This document shows, piece after piece, positions 44,012 through 52,169 of a DNA stretch of 64,000 nucleotides (position 1 is its first letter; every line of letters starts with the position of its first letter). The DNA lies in the NCBI GenBank assembly GCA_036822055.1, contig DAISIK010000002.1, forward strand, positions 1-64,000, given 5' to 3'. Source of the stretch: DAISIK01 sp036822055. Its GTDB lineage: Bacteria; Verrucomicrobiota; Verrucomicrobiia; Opitutales; Puniceicoccaceae. A program made the position numbers and the translations under genes. Under the pieces are notes generated by a model. The model had not been told where the DNA came from, ran no database searches, and worked only from the letters and a program-made list of their open reading frames with translations.

Positions 44012-45892
44012 TCAAACTGCCCGGTCCACCCAGCGTTCGATCGATTCGATCTTCCAACGCTCTTTGACCCCGGCGATGTTTGTCTCGACCTCTTCTCCCA
44101 CCTTCTTGGCCATCAAGCTCTGACCGAGCGGTGTTAGGTAGGAGAGAATATTCTGGTCTGGATCGCTGTCCCATGCCCCGAGGATGGCAAATTTCTGGAT
44201 GTCCTCACCCTCTCCCTGTCGCAGACCTACCACCGAGCCAATCCCGACGGCCTCCCGACTAACCTCGGTGAAATCCGTTACCCTGGCCCGGCCGAGGTCG
44301 CGCTCCAACTCTGCCTTCCGGGCAAGGAAGGTATCCTGGTCCTGACGGGCCATCTTGTATTCAGAATTCTCTTTCAAGTCGCCATGTTCCTTGGCCACTT
44401 CGATGGCAATTTTGTTTTCCGGGATCTTTACCTTGATCAATTCGTCGTACTCAGCCTTCGCCCGGTTGAAGCTGGCAATCGAGACCGTCAGAGACTGGTC
44501 CGCCTCTGCCACTTCAGTCGCCTCGCCGCGATCGACCAGACTCTGAATCGCCGGGAACTTGCGGATGAAGCGGGCCAACAAGGACTTCTTCGTTAGATCG
44601 TCAAAGCCTTGGTTTAGCATCAGCGCCTGGGCAAGGTCACGTGCATTCTCCGGGCTGCCCTTGTCCAGAAGCTCAGGGATCAACTCGAAATCATCGCTCA
44701 AAGCATCCGCAAGAGGGATGCGCCGATTTCCGGAGTTTTGGAGAGACTCCGAATCGATTGCATAGAAGACCGCATTCAAAAGGCGCGGTGTCATCATGGG
44801 CTGAACAAGTTGGGAATATTTCTGGGAGCGCCGATTCTTAACCACCCAAAGCAGGATCGGACCCCGCATGGTTTGTTCGAGCAACCACCGCTCAAAGCAG
44901 CTGATGACCAATTCGTTTTTACCCTTTTCGAAGAGGAAGGAGATACACTCGGCCGTGAATTTTCCCTCCGAGTGGCGCAAAAGTTTGATCACCACATCCT
45001 CCCAGCGGTCCGGGTACACCCGCGTCAAAAGATCCAGAAACCTCTGATAGTAGCCCGAAGGAAGGTCGCTGGCCAGTTGATCAAGACGATCTGCTGACTC
45101 TTCGATGATTGAGAAAGAAGTGGGTTCGAGGGTTTCAACTTCGGACTCAGTCGAATCATCTCGGGCGAGATCGTTGCGAACCCAGATGCCGTGGAGCCGA
45201 TCCGCCTGCGACAACATCTTGGTATCCCGTATTGCCTGGGTGAGGGTCTTCAGGACAGCGTCGAGATCCTTCTTCAGCTCACTCTTGTCCTTGGAGAGTT
45301 GAAAGAGCTTCTCCGCAAAGAGGATTTTCTGCTTGGACTGCTTGGTCGCGTAGAAAGACTCCAGAATCTCGTCCTCCGGGGTAACCTCCTCATCGCGCAG
45401 GATGTATGGTTCGGTTTTTTTCGCTGGCACAGCGATCCGTGGATCTTTAATCAGCAGTTTCTTGGTATCCGTCCACCACCGTTTCCTTTTTTTGTCCGAA
45501 GGGATCAGATAACTGAGGATCCGCTCAATTTCGATGGTCGAAGCCTGCATGTCCGGCTTCTCCTTGAGAATCGACACCACGATCTCTACCGGCTCCTTGT
45601 CGATCATCTCCTTGACTTCTGCCTCGGTAGCCCGGCTCTTGGCTAAAATGTGCTCGTCTTCCAGGATTTCCAACTTATCGACGCAGAATGCCGGCGCCAT
45701 CGGGTGGGAGGTCTTCCCATCTTCAAAATCAATGATCAAGCGCTCACTGGCCAAATCGTAGTTCTGGATCTGTCCAAAGCCCCAGCTACGATGGATGCAG
45801 TAGGCCCCCGGCCTCATCTGTTCGAGCTTCTGCCGGTGTTTCTCCAACTGCTTGTTTGCAGCAATTAGTGCGTCTATCGCCTCAACTTCCAT
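44012..45892 (-). CDS. Large GreA-domain transcription elongation protein
   Basis: This protein of about 626 residues ends in a complete GreA/GreB module (about 465-626): the coiled coil EYDELIKVKIPENKIAIEVA, AKEHGDLKENSEYKMARQDQ (GreA acidic tip EHGDLKEN), and the C-terminal FKBP-like part with ILSYLTPLGQSLMAKKVGEEVE. GreA alone is about 158 residues. The first 460 residues include a small beta domain near 25-65 (YCIHRSWGFGQIQNYD, IIDFEDGK) and long helical repeats. Chlamydiae have a similar giant GreA. It should rescue backtracked RNA polymerase; the extension may bind polymerase or another factor. I chose the ATG at 45892 after GGGAGGA. Confidence 0.88.
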   Translation of the reverse strand: MEVEAIDALIAANKQLEKHRQKLEQMRPGAYCIHRSWGFGQIQNYDLASERLIIDFEDGKTSHPMAPAFCVDKLEILEDEHILAKSRATEAEVKEMIDKEPVEIVVSILKEKPDMQASTIEIERILSYLIPSDKKRKRWWTDTKKLLIKDPRIAVPAKKTEPYILRDEEVTPEDEILESFYATKQSKQKILFAEKLFQLSKDKSELKKDLDAVLKTLTQAIRDTKMLSQADRLHGIWVRNDLARDDSTESEVETLEPTSFSIIEESADRLDQLASDLPSGYYQRFLDLLTRVYPDRWEDVVIKLLRHSEGKFTAECISFLFEKGKNELVISCFERWLLEQTMRGPILLWVVKNRRSQKYSQLVQPMMTPRLLNAVFYAIDSESLQNSGNRRIPLADALSDDFELIPELLDKGSPENARDLAQALMLNQGFDDLTKKSLLARFIRKFPAIQSLVDRGEATEVAEADQSLTVSIASFNRAKAEYDELIKVKIPENKIAIEVAKEHGDLKENSEYKMARQDQDTFLARKAELERDLGRARVTDFTEVSREAVGIGSVVGLRQGEGEDIQKFAILGAWDSDPDQNILSYLTPLGQSLMAKKVGEEVETNIAGVKERWKIESIERWVDRAV

Positions 45893-45962
45893 ACTAAAAT
45901 ATCCTCCCGGAGTAATTCGATTCGAATCGTGAAATCCCTTAATCATGATACGATGATGCATT

Positions 45963-47234
45963 ATGACAACTGTTTTCGCCTCTGGGGACCCTGCCTCAAC
46001 CATCCCCCACTCCAGCCGGGCAGTCCTCGAACTCATCCAACGCTGGCGAGAAAGTCGTCCCCGCATCGATAAACTGGAGCAAGCCCTCCGCCACCAACCA
46101 CCTGAAATCTCCAGACCCGCCCTCGCCATACTTCGCTCCGCCATCCGGGAAGATGGCCGCATTGAGGCCCTTTTGGTCGATCGATTCCAGCGCTCACCCC
46201 ATCCGCTCGTCATCAACATTCTGGTGGCTGCCCTCGCCGAGTGGTTTCTCGAGAAACATCAGGCGGACGGCCAACTAGTTCACTTCTGGGTTGAGGTCTC
46301 CAAAAAGCTCAGATCGAAACCAGAGTCTCGGCTCGTCAACGCCGTCCTTCGCCGAACCATCCAGGAGCTTCGATCGGTCCCCGACGGCTCCCACCTGCTC
46401 CGCCAGAGTCATCCGGAGTGGTGGTTGCAGTCCTGGGAAAAACACTTTTCAGCCGAGTCGATCTCGGCCCTTCTCTCATGGAATCAAAAGCCTGCCGACT
46501 ACTTTCTTCGCTGGCTCTCCCCAACCACTCCAGCCCCACCTCAGCTTCTCCCCACTGATCATCCGCTTTACCTCAAGTGCCCTCTCGATCTGGTTGAGCA
46601 AATCCCCGACTGGTATGAGCGCGGTTTGGCGATCGTCCAGGATCCGGGCCAACGCCATCCCGTCGATTTGCTTCTCGCCGGGGAGCCGAGGCGGCTCCTT
46701 GACGCTTGCGCCGCTCCAGGGGGTAAATCGATAGCCCTCGCCGCTGCCCTCGGTCCAGATTGTGAGGTGGTTGCCAACGATCTTCCCGGAAGACGGCAGG
46801 AGCGCCTCGCTCGCCATCTTCGCGACCTGCCCTGGAAAAACCTTCGCTCGACCGCGCACGACTTTCGGGAAAAAATACCGGCAGCGTGGGAGCACCAATT
46901 TGATGCCGTCCTCGTAGACGCTCCGTGCTCCAACAGCGGCATTCTCCGACGCAGACCAGACGTCAAATGGCGAATGTCTCCCAGCAGGCTCGGCCAACTA
47001 GTGGCCCTTCAGGAGAGGTTACTCACCCAGGCATCGGCCGCTGTCTCACCGCGAGGGGTTCTACTCTATTCCACCTGTAGCATCGACCCGGAAGAGAATC
47101 GGCAACTTGTGGATCGATTTTTACAAACCGAGGCGGGCACTGACTTCCGACTTGAAGAGGCCCTGCTAAGTTTCCCATGGCAGGATTCCCACGACGGAGC
47201 CGCTGCGTTCCTCATGCGTCGCCATGGCGTGTAG
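45963..47234 (+). CDS. RsmB-like rRNA (cytosine-C5) methyltransferase
   Basis: This 423-residue protein methylates a cytosine in RNA, probably 16S rRNA as in RsmB. The N-terminal helical NusB-like domain (about 20-140) is followed by the NOL1/NOP2/Sun catalytic domain: LLDACAAPGGKSIALAAALG (SAM site), VVANDLPGRRQERLARHL, FDAVLVDAPCSNSGILRRRPDVKWR with a catalytic Cys, and LYSTCSIDPEENRQLVDRFL with the nucleophilic Cys. It is divergent from the large GreA gene, with only about 70 bases between them. Confidence 0.9.
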   Translation: MTTVFASGDPASTIPHSSRAVLELIQRWRESRPRIDKLEQALRHQPPEISRPALAILRSAIREDGRIEALLVDRFQRSPHPLVINILVAALAEWFLEKHQADGQLVHFWVEVSKKLRSKPESRLVNAVLRRTIQELRSVPDGSHLLRQSHPEWWLQSWEKHFSAESISALLSWNQKPADYFLRWLSPTTPAPPQLLPTDHPLYLKCPLDLVEQIPDWYERGLAIVQDPGQRHPVDLLLAGEPRRLLDACAAPGGKSIALAAALGPDCEVVANDLPGRRQERLARHLRDLPWKNLRSTAHDFREKIPAAWEHQFDAVLVDAPCSNSGILRRRPDVKWRMSPSRLGQLVALQERLLTQASAAVSPRGVLLYSTCSIDPEENRQLVDRFLQTEAGTDFRLEEALLSFPWQDSHDGAAAFLMRRHGV

Positions 47235-47247
47235 GCGCCTGAGTCCG

Positions 47248-47859
47248 TTACCGAGCAGAGATCGGCTCGGAATCGACATGCTCCACCTCCCGAATTTTGT
47301 CCTCTAGATAGCCGATCGCCCTCAACAAATGCTCTGGGTCCTCACTCACTGCAGCGGCTTCTCGAAAAAACGCCAGAGCCTTCGCCGCATCAGCTTCCGC
47401 TTGGAGGGCTATTTCACCAGACGTTGCCAGTAAAAATTCATTCTCTGGGAAAAGGCGTCGGGCCCGTTCCAGGCGTTCGTGGGCATTCAGAATGAGACCC
47501 TGCTGGTCCGCCCCATCCCAATGGGGCAGGTCGTAAGCCACCGTCCGCGCACCCTCAATCCAATAGTGTAGGGCCTCCGGCCGTAGCCAATGCACCAGAT
47601 CCAGGGTCCGCAGGTAGCTGAGAGCATCTTCGCGTGCCCAATGACGATTACTTTGCAACCAGACCAAATCTCCCATCGGAGTCCGCAAGCCACCCATCCA
47701 TGCTCCTAGAATCAGGACTCCCGGAACTGTTTCTACCATCGACGCACCGTTTGCCGGGGAGGTCTGCTCTCCCCGCCCCAGCCAATTGCCCACCAGCCCG
47801 ATCATCCAGGCCGCCCAAATCACTGCGCCGTAAATCAAGGATCGGCCAGCTCGTTTCAA
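47248..47859 (-). CDS. Membrane-anchored TPR-like protein
   Basis: This 203-residue protein has one N-terminal membrane helix (RSLIYGAVIWAAWMIGLVGN) and a second hydrophobic stretch (GVLILGAWMGGL), then a helical region (95-195) with TPR-like pairs: YLRTLDLVHWLRPEALHYWI, ARRLFPENEFLLATSGEIAL, AKALAFFREAAAVS. TPR repeats usually hold protein complexes together. Its start overlaps the stop of the ABC permease gene (ATGA), so it is likely an accessory of that transporter. No specific family is recognised. Confidence 0.75.
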   Translation of the reverse strand: MKRAGRSLIYGAVIWAAWMIGLVGNWLGRGEQTSPANGASMVETVPGVLILGAWMGGLRTPMGDLVWLQSNRHWAREDALSYLRTLDLVHWLRPEALHYWIEGARTVAYDLPHWDGADQQGLILNAHERLERARRLFPENEFLLATSGEIALQAEADAAKALAFFREAAAVSEDPEHLLRAIGYLEDKIREVEHVDSEPISAR

Positions 47860-48620
47860 ATGCCCTCCCTTCGCATGAGCAACGCCGCTAAAACCAGATA
47901 GCCTCCCATATAAACAACCGTTTGGCCAAGTTTAGAAAGGAGCCCTCCTTCATCAACGTATCCATCGACATAGATCGAGAGATCCGGGAACCCCAGAAAG
48001 AGAAGCCCCCAGCCCGATCCCTCCACCAAAAGGGGAGCCAAATGACCCAGGGTCAAGGCTGCCCCGAGAAGCATCATAGTCGGAGCGACGGAACGGAAGA
48101 TCACCGCGAACAAGTTGCCCATTGCCAGAAGCGTTCCTGCCCTCAGGAGGAGGTCGCCAACGGCGAGGGGGCCAAGCCAGGCCTCCTCCAAGGTCCAGCC
48201 AGCAAAGACCGCCTTCAACCATAAAACCAGGCCAATGCAACCGTGGAAGGCTGCCAAAAGCAGCGTTTGCCCAAGCGTTACTCCGAGCACCAGGTGGGCG
48301 CCCCCCGATGCCCGGACCAGAAGAATCCTCGGAAACCCTGGTGCATTTTTTTCCGGAATCGCCGCCCCAACCAAGAGAAAAACCTGCAACGTTCCAACCA
48401 GCAGGATAACCCCAAGGGCCAAATGCTGCTCGATCTCCTCCTTCATCGGAGCGGGTCGGATCTCCGCCAGCCACTGCGGAAGGAAGACCGTCGCCAGCAT
48501 TCCGATCACTAAAAAGAAGATCCCGGCTCGTGCCCGGCCAAGGCGAAAGACAAGCCCGGCCAAGTGCAACACCTGCAGCAGTCTAGAGCTCAGCCTGGCA
48601 GATATTTCGAAATCCTTCAT
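47856..48620 (-). CDS. ABC-2-like transporter permease
   Basis: This 254-residue membrane protein has about six helices (AGIFFLVIGMLATVFLPQWL, LGVILLVGTLQVFLLVG, LGVTLGQTLLLAAFHGCIGL, TLLAMGNLFAVIFRSV, TMMLLGAALTLGHL and LGQTVVYMGGYLVLAALLM). It is encoded with an ATPase whose gene overlaps its start by 38 bases, and a TPR-like protein follows. The set resembles ABC-2 exporters, in which one permease and one ATPase move lipids, glycans or drugs out. The substrate is unknown. The sequence is divergent, so the type is inferred mostly from context. Confidence 0.75.
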   Translation of the reverse strand: MKDFEISARLSSRLLQVLHLAGLVFRLGRARAGIFFLVIGMLATVFLPQWLAEIRPAPMKEEIEQHLALGVILLVGTLQVFLLVGAAIPEKNAPGFPRILLVRASGGAHLVLGVTLGQTLLLAAFHGCIGLVLWLKAVFAGWTLEEAWLGPLAVGDLLLRAGTLLAMGNLFAVIFRSVAPTMMLLGAALTLGHLAPLLVEGSGWGLLFLGFPDLSIYVDGYVDEGGLLSKLGQTVVYMGGYLVLAALLMRREGI

Positions 48621-49401
48621 TCAACGAACCCCAATCTTCAACAAGCTCTTCCATCGACCAGACCCCACTACACCTCCCCGCAGAGAAAAATGCCACCCGG
48701 TCGCAAACCTGTTCCAGCTCCCCAACCTGATGGGATGCCAGAACAACCGCACATCCTTCCCGTTTGAGACCATCTAAAATCCTGACAAAGTCCCGCGTTC
48801 CGAACGGATCCAGCCCACTGGTTGCCTCGTCAAGGAGCAAAAGGTCAGGCCTTTCCAATAAACTCTGCGCGATTCCAAGGCGCTGCTTCATACCCCGCGA
48901 AAAGGTAGCTACCACCCCATCCCCAACCGAACTCAGCCCAACTTGCTCAAGGGCTAGTCGAGCCTGCTCCATTGCCCGCTCCCGGTCGAGTCCCCCTATC
49001 CTCCCCAACCGCTCCAAGATTTCCCTCGCCGTAATCCGGGGCCAGGCGATCTCATCCGGGACATAAGCAATTTTGGGCCGACCTTGCCCGCCATCAGGCT
49101 CGCCCGCAGAAAGACCAAATCTTGCACAACCCATATCCGGCGCCAGGAAACCTGCCAGAATACACAGAAAGGTACTTTTCCCGGAGCCGTTCGGACCAAG
49201 AACTCCGAGGACCTCTCCACCTCGTATTTCCATCGACACTCCCGCGAGGGCCTTCTTCCCAAAACGAACCCCCGGATACCGATAGGATACCCCCTTGATC
49301 TCCCAATACAACCGACCGGTGCAACCCACCCCCGAAGCTTTGCGGTGGCCGACAGGTTCGTCAATCCGGCTGACCTCCCCTGGGGAGGAAAAACACCACA
49401 T
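48583..49401 (-). CDS. ABC transporter ATP-binding protein
   Basis: This 272-residue ATPase has Walker A GVLGPNGSGKSTFL, the Q-loop region YVPDEIAWP, the signature TFSRGMKQRLGIAQSL (the usual LSGGQ is replaced by FSRGM, common in ABC-2 exporters), and Walker B DLLLLDEATSGLDP with a following switch His in ASHQVGE. The first 30 residues are not conserved, so the true start may be internal. It heads an operon with the permease and the TPR-like gene; all three overlap. Confidence 0.9.
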   Translation of the reverse strand: MWCFSSPGEVSRIDEPVGHRKASGVGCTGRLYWEIKGVSYRYPGVRFGKKALAGVSMEIRGGEVLGVLGPNGSGKSTFLCILAGFLAPDMGCARFGLSAGEPDGGQGRPKIAYVPDEIAWPRITAREILERLGRIGGLDRERAMEQARLALEQVGLSSVGDGVVATFSRGMKQRLGIAQSLLERPDLLLLDEATSGLDPFGTRDFVRILDGLKREGCAVVLASHQVGELEQVCDRVAFFSAGRCSGVWSMEELVEDWGSLNEGFRNICQAEL

Positions 49402-49406
49402 CCTCC

Positions 49407-49454
49407 AAAAACGGTCTGGCGCGAAGCTCAGCCTACCGCTGCCCTTCGCGCCAG
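49407..49454 (-). terminator. Probable terminator of the redoxin gene
   Basis: An 11-base perfect inverted repeat, CTGGCGCGAAG (49416-49426) and CTTCGCGCCAG (49444-49454), has a 17-base loop. On the minus strand it is followed after ACCG by five T (plus-strand A at 49407-49411). It lies about 90 bases past the redoxin stop. The loop is long for a standard terminator. Confidence 0.5.
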
Positions 49455-49545
49455 TTTATCGTCCGAGTTAACGGATTCTCACCAAACCAACATCTAACCA
49501 ATCACCAACCGACTCTCGAACGATCCCGAAATAGAACAAAGATTT

Positions 49546-50148
49546 TTACTTATACTTGACTGAGCAACCGTAGGGGCGGGTGGTGTTCACCTCTATCGGC
49601 TGGCCGCTAGCAAGAGCGTCGAGAGAGGCAGTCACGTAGTTGACAGCCCCGTCGATCGGTCCCCGTGGCCGATCATCAATCGCCCCTTGGTAGACCAGAA
49701 CACCCTCTTCGTTAATAATGAAAATCTGTGGAGTGGTCCTTGCCACGTAAGCCCTCCCAACCTCACCTTTGGGATCAAGCAAAACATGGGTGGCGCGCGA
49801 TCCAATTGTCTCTTTCTTCTTCAAAGCTTCAACCGCGCTACTGTAGCCCTGCTCACCCGGCGCGCTGGATACGATCGATAACCAAACTCCACCTTCGCCA
49901 GTCACTCGTCCCTGTAATCCCTGCATGTTGCCATCCTTGTAGTGTCTGACTACGAACGGGCATCCGTGGTTCAGCCACTCTAGCACAACCAGCTGCCCCT
50001 GAAAATCGGCCAGAGCAACGGTTTCGCCCGAAGCGCAAGCAAGAGTGAAATCGGGAGCTGGCTCCCCAGTTTTCAAAGCCGCTGACGCGGTGGATAGGAA
50101 AAGACTGCCGATCGCAGTTGAGTATAGAAATAGTTTTGTAGTTTTCAC
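49546..50148 (-). CDS. Exported redoxin (AhpC/TSA-type thioredoxin-fold protein)
   Basis: This 200-residue protein has a signal peptide (KLFLYSTAIGSLFLSTASAA) and a thioredoxin fold: GEPAPDFTLACASGETVAL, VVLEWLNHGCPFVVRHYKDG with Cys63 at the peroxidatic-like position, RTTPQIFIINEEG (cis-Pro), and a second Cys in RPYGCSVKYK at the C-terminus. It is probably a periplasmic peroxidase or thiol oxidoreductase. It starts at GTG (50148), three bases from the start of cysE on the other strand. There is no obvious alternative start for either gene. Confidence 0.85.
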   Translation of the reverse strand: MKTTKLFLYSTAIGSLFLSTASAALKTGEPAPDFTLACASGETVALADFQGQLVVLEWLNHGCPFVVRHYKDGNMQGLQGRVTGEGGVWLSIVSSAPGEQGYSSAVEALKKKETIGSRATHVLLDPKGEVGRAYVARTTPQIFIINEEGVLVYQGAIDDRPRGPIDGAVNYVTASLDALASGQPIEVNTTRPYGCSVKYK

Positions 50149-50151
50149 TTC

Positions 50152-51012
50152 ATGATGGTTACATCAAAAACCACTAAAAGTTCCTCGAATCGGCAAATTG
50201 TGATCAAAAATCGCTCGAATTTAGAAGACCCCGTCTGGGATGCCATCCGGGCAGATGCGGCGGCCGTCGCCAGTGGCGAACCAGTCCTCGCCAAACCAAT
50301 GGAGGACATGATCCTCCAGCGAACCTCCCTTGAGGAGGTTGTCGCGCTCCACCTATCCCGAAAGCTGACCTACCTTTCCCACACTGATATTCACCTCCGC
50401 GAGGCCTTCGAAGAGGTTCTCGAACGAGATCCCGAAATCGGCGACGCCATTCGCTGTGATCTCATTGCCATCAACGATCGGGACCCCGCCTGCCCCAGCC
50501 TGCTCACCCCACTTCTCTATTTCAAGGGCTTCAAGGCCATCACCTGCCACCGCATGGCCCACCGCTTCTGGCTCGATGGGCGGGAACACCTCGCTCGACA
50601 CATTCAAAGCCTCTCCTCAGAATTCTTCAGTGTCGATATTCACCCAGCCGCCAGGTTCGGTTGCGGCATTCTTCTCGACCATGCTACCGGATTTGTCGCC
50701 GGTGAGACTTGCACCATCGCCGACGACGTTTCGATCCTCCATGCCGTAACCCTCGGCGGTACCGGCAAGGAGAAGGGGGACCGCCACCCAAAGATCGGCA
50801 GTGGCGTCCTCATTGGTGCCGGGGCAAAGATCCTCGGGAACATATCCGTCGGGCAATGCGCCAAAGTCGGCGCCAACAGCGTCGTCCTCGAGGATGTCCC
50901 GGCCCACAGCACGGTCGCCGGGGTCCCCGCCAAGGTTGTCGGCTCTGCCTCAGAGTCCCTACCCTCGCACTCCATGAATCATAGACTCGACCCGGGCGCG
51001 GGCGCTTTCTAG
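50152..51012 (+). CDS. cysE: Serine O-acetyltransferase
   Basis: CysE acetylates serine, the first step to cysteine. The 286-residue protein has the N-terminal helical domain (DPVWDAIRADAAAVASGEPV) and the left-handed beta-helix: HPAARFGCGILLDHATGFVAGE, SILHAVTLGGTGKEKGDRHPKI, GVLIGAGAKILGNISVG, ANSVVLEDVPAHSTVAGVPAKVV. The catalytic His is in LLDHATG. The C-terminal tail is short and ends RLDPGAGAF, with no terminal Ile. An N-terminal extension of about 25 Ser/Lys-rich residues precedes the usual start. trxB follows after 12 bases, so both may serve sulfur and redox needs. Confidence 0.93.
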   Translation: MMVTSKTTKSSSNRQIVIKNRSNLEDPVWDAIRADAAAVASGEPVLAKPMEDMILQRTSLEEVVALHLSRKLTYLSHTDIHLREAFEEVLERDPEIGDAIRCDLIAINDRDPACPSLLTPLLYFKGFKAITCHRMAHRFWLDGREHLARHIQSLSSEFFSVDIHPAARFGCGILLDHATGFVAGETCTIADDVSILHAVTLGGTGKEKGDRHPKIGSGVLIGAGAKILGNISVGQCAKVGANSVVLEDVPAHSTVAGVPAKVVGSASESLPSHSMNHRLDPGAGAF

Positions 51013-51024
51013 GTTAATCCGTCT

Positions 51025-51960
51025 ATGGAGCAAATCATCATCCTTGGAACTGGGTGCGCCGGCCTGACAGCTGCTATCTACGCCGCTCGGGCCGACCTCA
51101 ATCCCCTCGTACTCGAGGGTGGCCAACCCGGCGGGCAGCTTACCACCACCTCGGAGGTGGAGAATTTTCCCGGATTTCCAGAGGGAATCAGCGGTTTTGT
51201 GATGATGGATCATCTCCGCAAGCAAGCATCCCGCTTCGGTACCCGCTTCGCCTCAGACCTCATCGTCAAAGCTGAACTTTCCGGCGAAGTGAAGCGGCTG
51301 GAGGCAAAGTCTGGAACGGTTTATGAGAGCCGGGCCGTCATCATCGCCACGGGTGCCTCACCTCGCCTGCTCGATATTCCCGGCGAGCAGGAAATGTACG
51401 GGGGCAAGGGAGTCACCACCTGCGCGACCTGCGACGGGGCCTTCTACCGGAACATGGATGTCGTCGTCGTCGGCGGTGGAGACTCCGCCTGCGAAGAGGC
51501 GCTCTTCCTCACCCGATTTTGCTCCAAGGTCTACCTAGTTCACCGCCGGGATACCCTGCGTGCTTCCTCAATCATGGCCGAGCGAGCCCTCGCCCATGAA
51601 AAGATTGAGCCAGTCTGGAACGCCGTCCTCGAGGAGATCCTTCCCGATGAGAAAGGACTGGTCCGAGCCGTCCGTCTCCATGATCGCCAGGATGGCTCCA
51701 GCCGGGAACTAGAATGCAAGGGGGTATTCATCGCCATCGGTCACATCCCCAACACCGCCCCCTTCACCAGCGAGCTGGAAACCGATGGAGAGGGCTACCT
51801 GGTTCCCCTTCCGGGAAGTCAGGTCAAAACAAAACTCCCCGGCGTTTTTGTGGCTGGAGATTGCGCGGACCACTACTTCCGCCAAGCCATCACCGCCGCT
51901 GGCATGGGTTGCCAAGCCTCCATCGAAGCCGAACGCTGGATCGCTTCGCAAGAGAAATGA
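51025..51960 (+). CDS. trxB: Thioredoxin reductase
   Basis: TrxB reduces thioredoxin with NADPH through FAD and a CxxC pair. The 311-residue protein shows IILGTGCAGLTAAIYAARAD, GGQLTTTSEVENFPGFPEGI, VTTCATCDGAFYRN with Cys133 and Cys136, VVVVGGGDSACEEALFLTRF, LVHRRDTLRAS, and GVFVAGDCAD with HYFRQAITAAGMGC. The first motif has GTGCAG in place of GSGPAG. It follows cysE closely. The active pair is intact, unlike the related domain in the flavin/iron-sulfur fusion at 37.4 kb. Confidence 0.95.
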   Translation: MEQIIILGTGCAGLTAAIYAARADLNPLVLEGGQPGGQLTTTSEVENFPGFPEGISGFVMMDHLRKQASRFGTRFASDLIVKAELSGEVKRLEAKSGTVYESRAVIIATGASPRLLDIPGEQEMYGGKGVTTCATCDGAFYRNMDVVVVGGGDSACEEALFLTRFCSKVYLVHRRDTLRASSIMAERALAHEKIEPVWNAVLEEILPDEKGLVRAVRLHDRQDGSSRELECKGVFIAIGHIPNTAPFTSELETDGEGYLVPLPGSQVKTKLPGVFVAGDCADHYFRQAITAAGMGCQASIEAERWIASQEK

Positions 51961-52169
51961 ACCAAGCGCCGACCTGGAAAGATCCAGGCTCCTTAACAAA
52001 AGCATCAAGACCGTTCCGGACCTCCTCCAACCGTGGTGCGTACCCGGATCTTCCATCAGTTTGATACGCTCCCGGCCCGCATCGCTTGCCAGTCCCACAG
52101 ATTGGCGATTCGGTTTGCAGTGGAGAGCAGGCTCCCAAACCCTCTCCAATTCGTAGAACTTACCCATTC

